From positions 1 through 6,090 of the forward strand of contig JBOHHM010000087.1 of assembly GCA_050725495.1 (NCBI GenBank): a stretch of DNA of 6,090 nucleotides, in the 5' to 3' direction. This DNA comes from JBOHHM01 sp050725495. Lineage in GTDB: Bacteria; Pseudomonadota; Gammaproteobacteria; Burkholderiales; Burkholderiaceae_C. The position numbers were made by a program, and so were the translations under genes. Positions 5,755-6,090 of this stretch are shown here, in pieces. Each line of letters starts with the position of its first letter. Within the stretch, counting starts at the first letter, position 1. The notes under the pieces were generated by a model that ran no database searches, had not been told where the DNA came from, and saw only the letters and a program-made list of their open reading frames with translations.

Positions 5755-6090
5755 ATGAACACAACCATCACCCGCAAGCTGACCATGGCCCAGGCCATCT
5801 CGGAAGCCATCGCGCAGGAAATGGAACGCGACCCCGAGGTCTTCGTGCTCGGCGAAGACGTGGGCAAATACGGCGGCATCTTCAGTGCCACCGGCGGCCT
5901 GCTCGCCAAGTTCGGCAAGGAACGGATCATGGACACGCCGATTTCGGAGACCGGCTTCATCGGCACCGCGATCGGCGCCGCGGCCGAAGGCATGCGCCCG
6001 ATCGCCGAGCTGATGTTCGTCGACTTCTTCGGCGTCTGCATGGACATGATCTACAACCACATGGCCAAGAACACCTACATGGCCGGCGGC
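5755..6090 (+). CDS. acoB: Acetoin dehydrogenase E1 component, beta subunit, N-terminal part (runs off right edge)
   Basis: The ATG at 5755 follows AAGGAG (5740-5745) by 9 bases and opens 112 codons to the right edge. The protein begins MNTTITRKLTMAQAISEAIA, with the E1-beta features VFVLGEDVGKYGG (29-41), MDTPISETGFIGTAIGAA (59-76), in which E65 corresponds to the conserved glutamate that activates thiamine diphosphate, and RPIAELMFVDF (81-91). These are characteristic of transketolase-like beta subunits of acetoin and pyruvate dehydrogenases, usually about 325-340 residues long, so roughly one third is seen. It completes the E1 enzyme with AcoA. The symbol rests on operon context with acoR, acoX and acoA; the family itself is not in doubt. 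acoC is expected downstream, outside the window. Confidence 0.93.
   Translation, partial: MNTTITRKLTMAQAISEAIAQEMERDPEVFVLGEDVGKYGGIFSATGGLLAKFGKERIMDTPISETGFIGTAIGAAAEGMRPIAELMFVDFFGVCMDMIYNHMAKNTYMAGG

Noticed and set aside
5308..6060. 250-codon minus-strand open frame across the acoA-acoB junction
   Set aside because: It is antisense to two well-supported genes with ribosome binding sites and conserved motifs; its translation is the usual H/D/V/G-rich shadow.

Overview
The window looks like a GC-rich betaproteobacterium, most likely Burkholderiales and plausibly Comamonadaceae. This is inferred from composition, the acetoin gene order acoR / acoX-acoA-acoB, and a short ATTTTTGATAGC motif that I remember as common between genes in that family. 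No database search was possible, so the taxon stays tentative.

Layout. Positions 1-959 (minus strand) hold the N-terminal 319 codons of a type I restriction-modification methyltransferase (HsdM); its C-terminus lies beyond the left edge. Positions 960-1303 are a gap with a probable C-terminal stub of a LysR-type regulator on the plus strand (about 1091-1236), which may mark the edge of the inserted restriction locus. Positions 1304-3298 (minus) encode a complete AcoR-type sigma-54 activator. Divergently, acoX (3457-4476), acoA (4714-5721) and the first 112 codons of acoB (5755-6090, open at the right edge) lie on the plus strand.

How it works together. AcoA and AcoB are the alpha and beta halves of the thiamine-diphosphate E1 component that cleaves acetoin; the E2 acyltransferase (acoC) is expected just past the right edge. 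AcoR is the expected acetoin-responsive activator working with sigma-54 RNA polymerase. Two sequences with exact GG-N10-GC sigma-54 geometry are present: one directly in front of acoX (3430-3445) and a second inside the 237-bp acoX-acoA gap (4624-4639). The second is preceded, at normal enhancer distance, by two near-identical palindromes (core GCGACAGCTGTCGC), good candidates for AcoR sites. A weaker half-match lies at the same distance upstream of the acoX promoter.

No wholly new system was found. The points most worth a second look are the apparent second sigma-54 promoter that would let acoAB be expressed separately from acoX, the palindrome pair, the near-leaderless acoX start implied by its promoter, and the truncated LysR gene beside hsdM.
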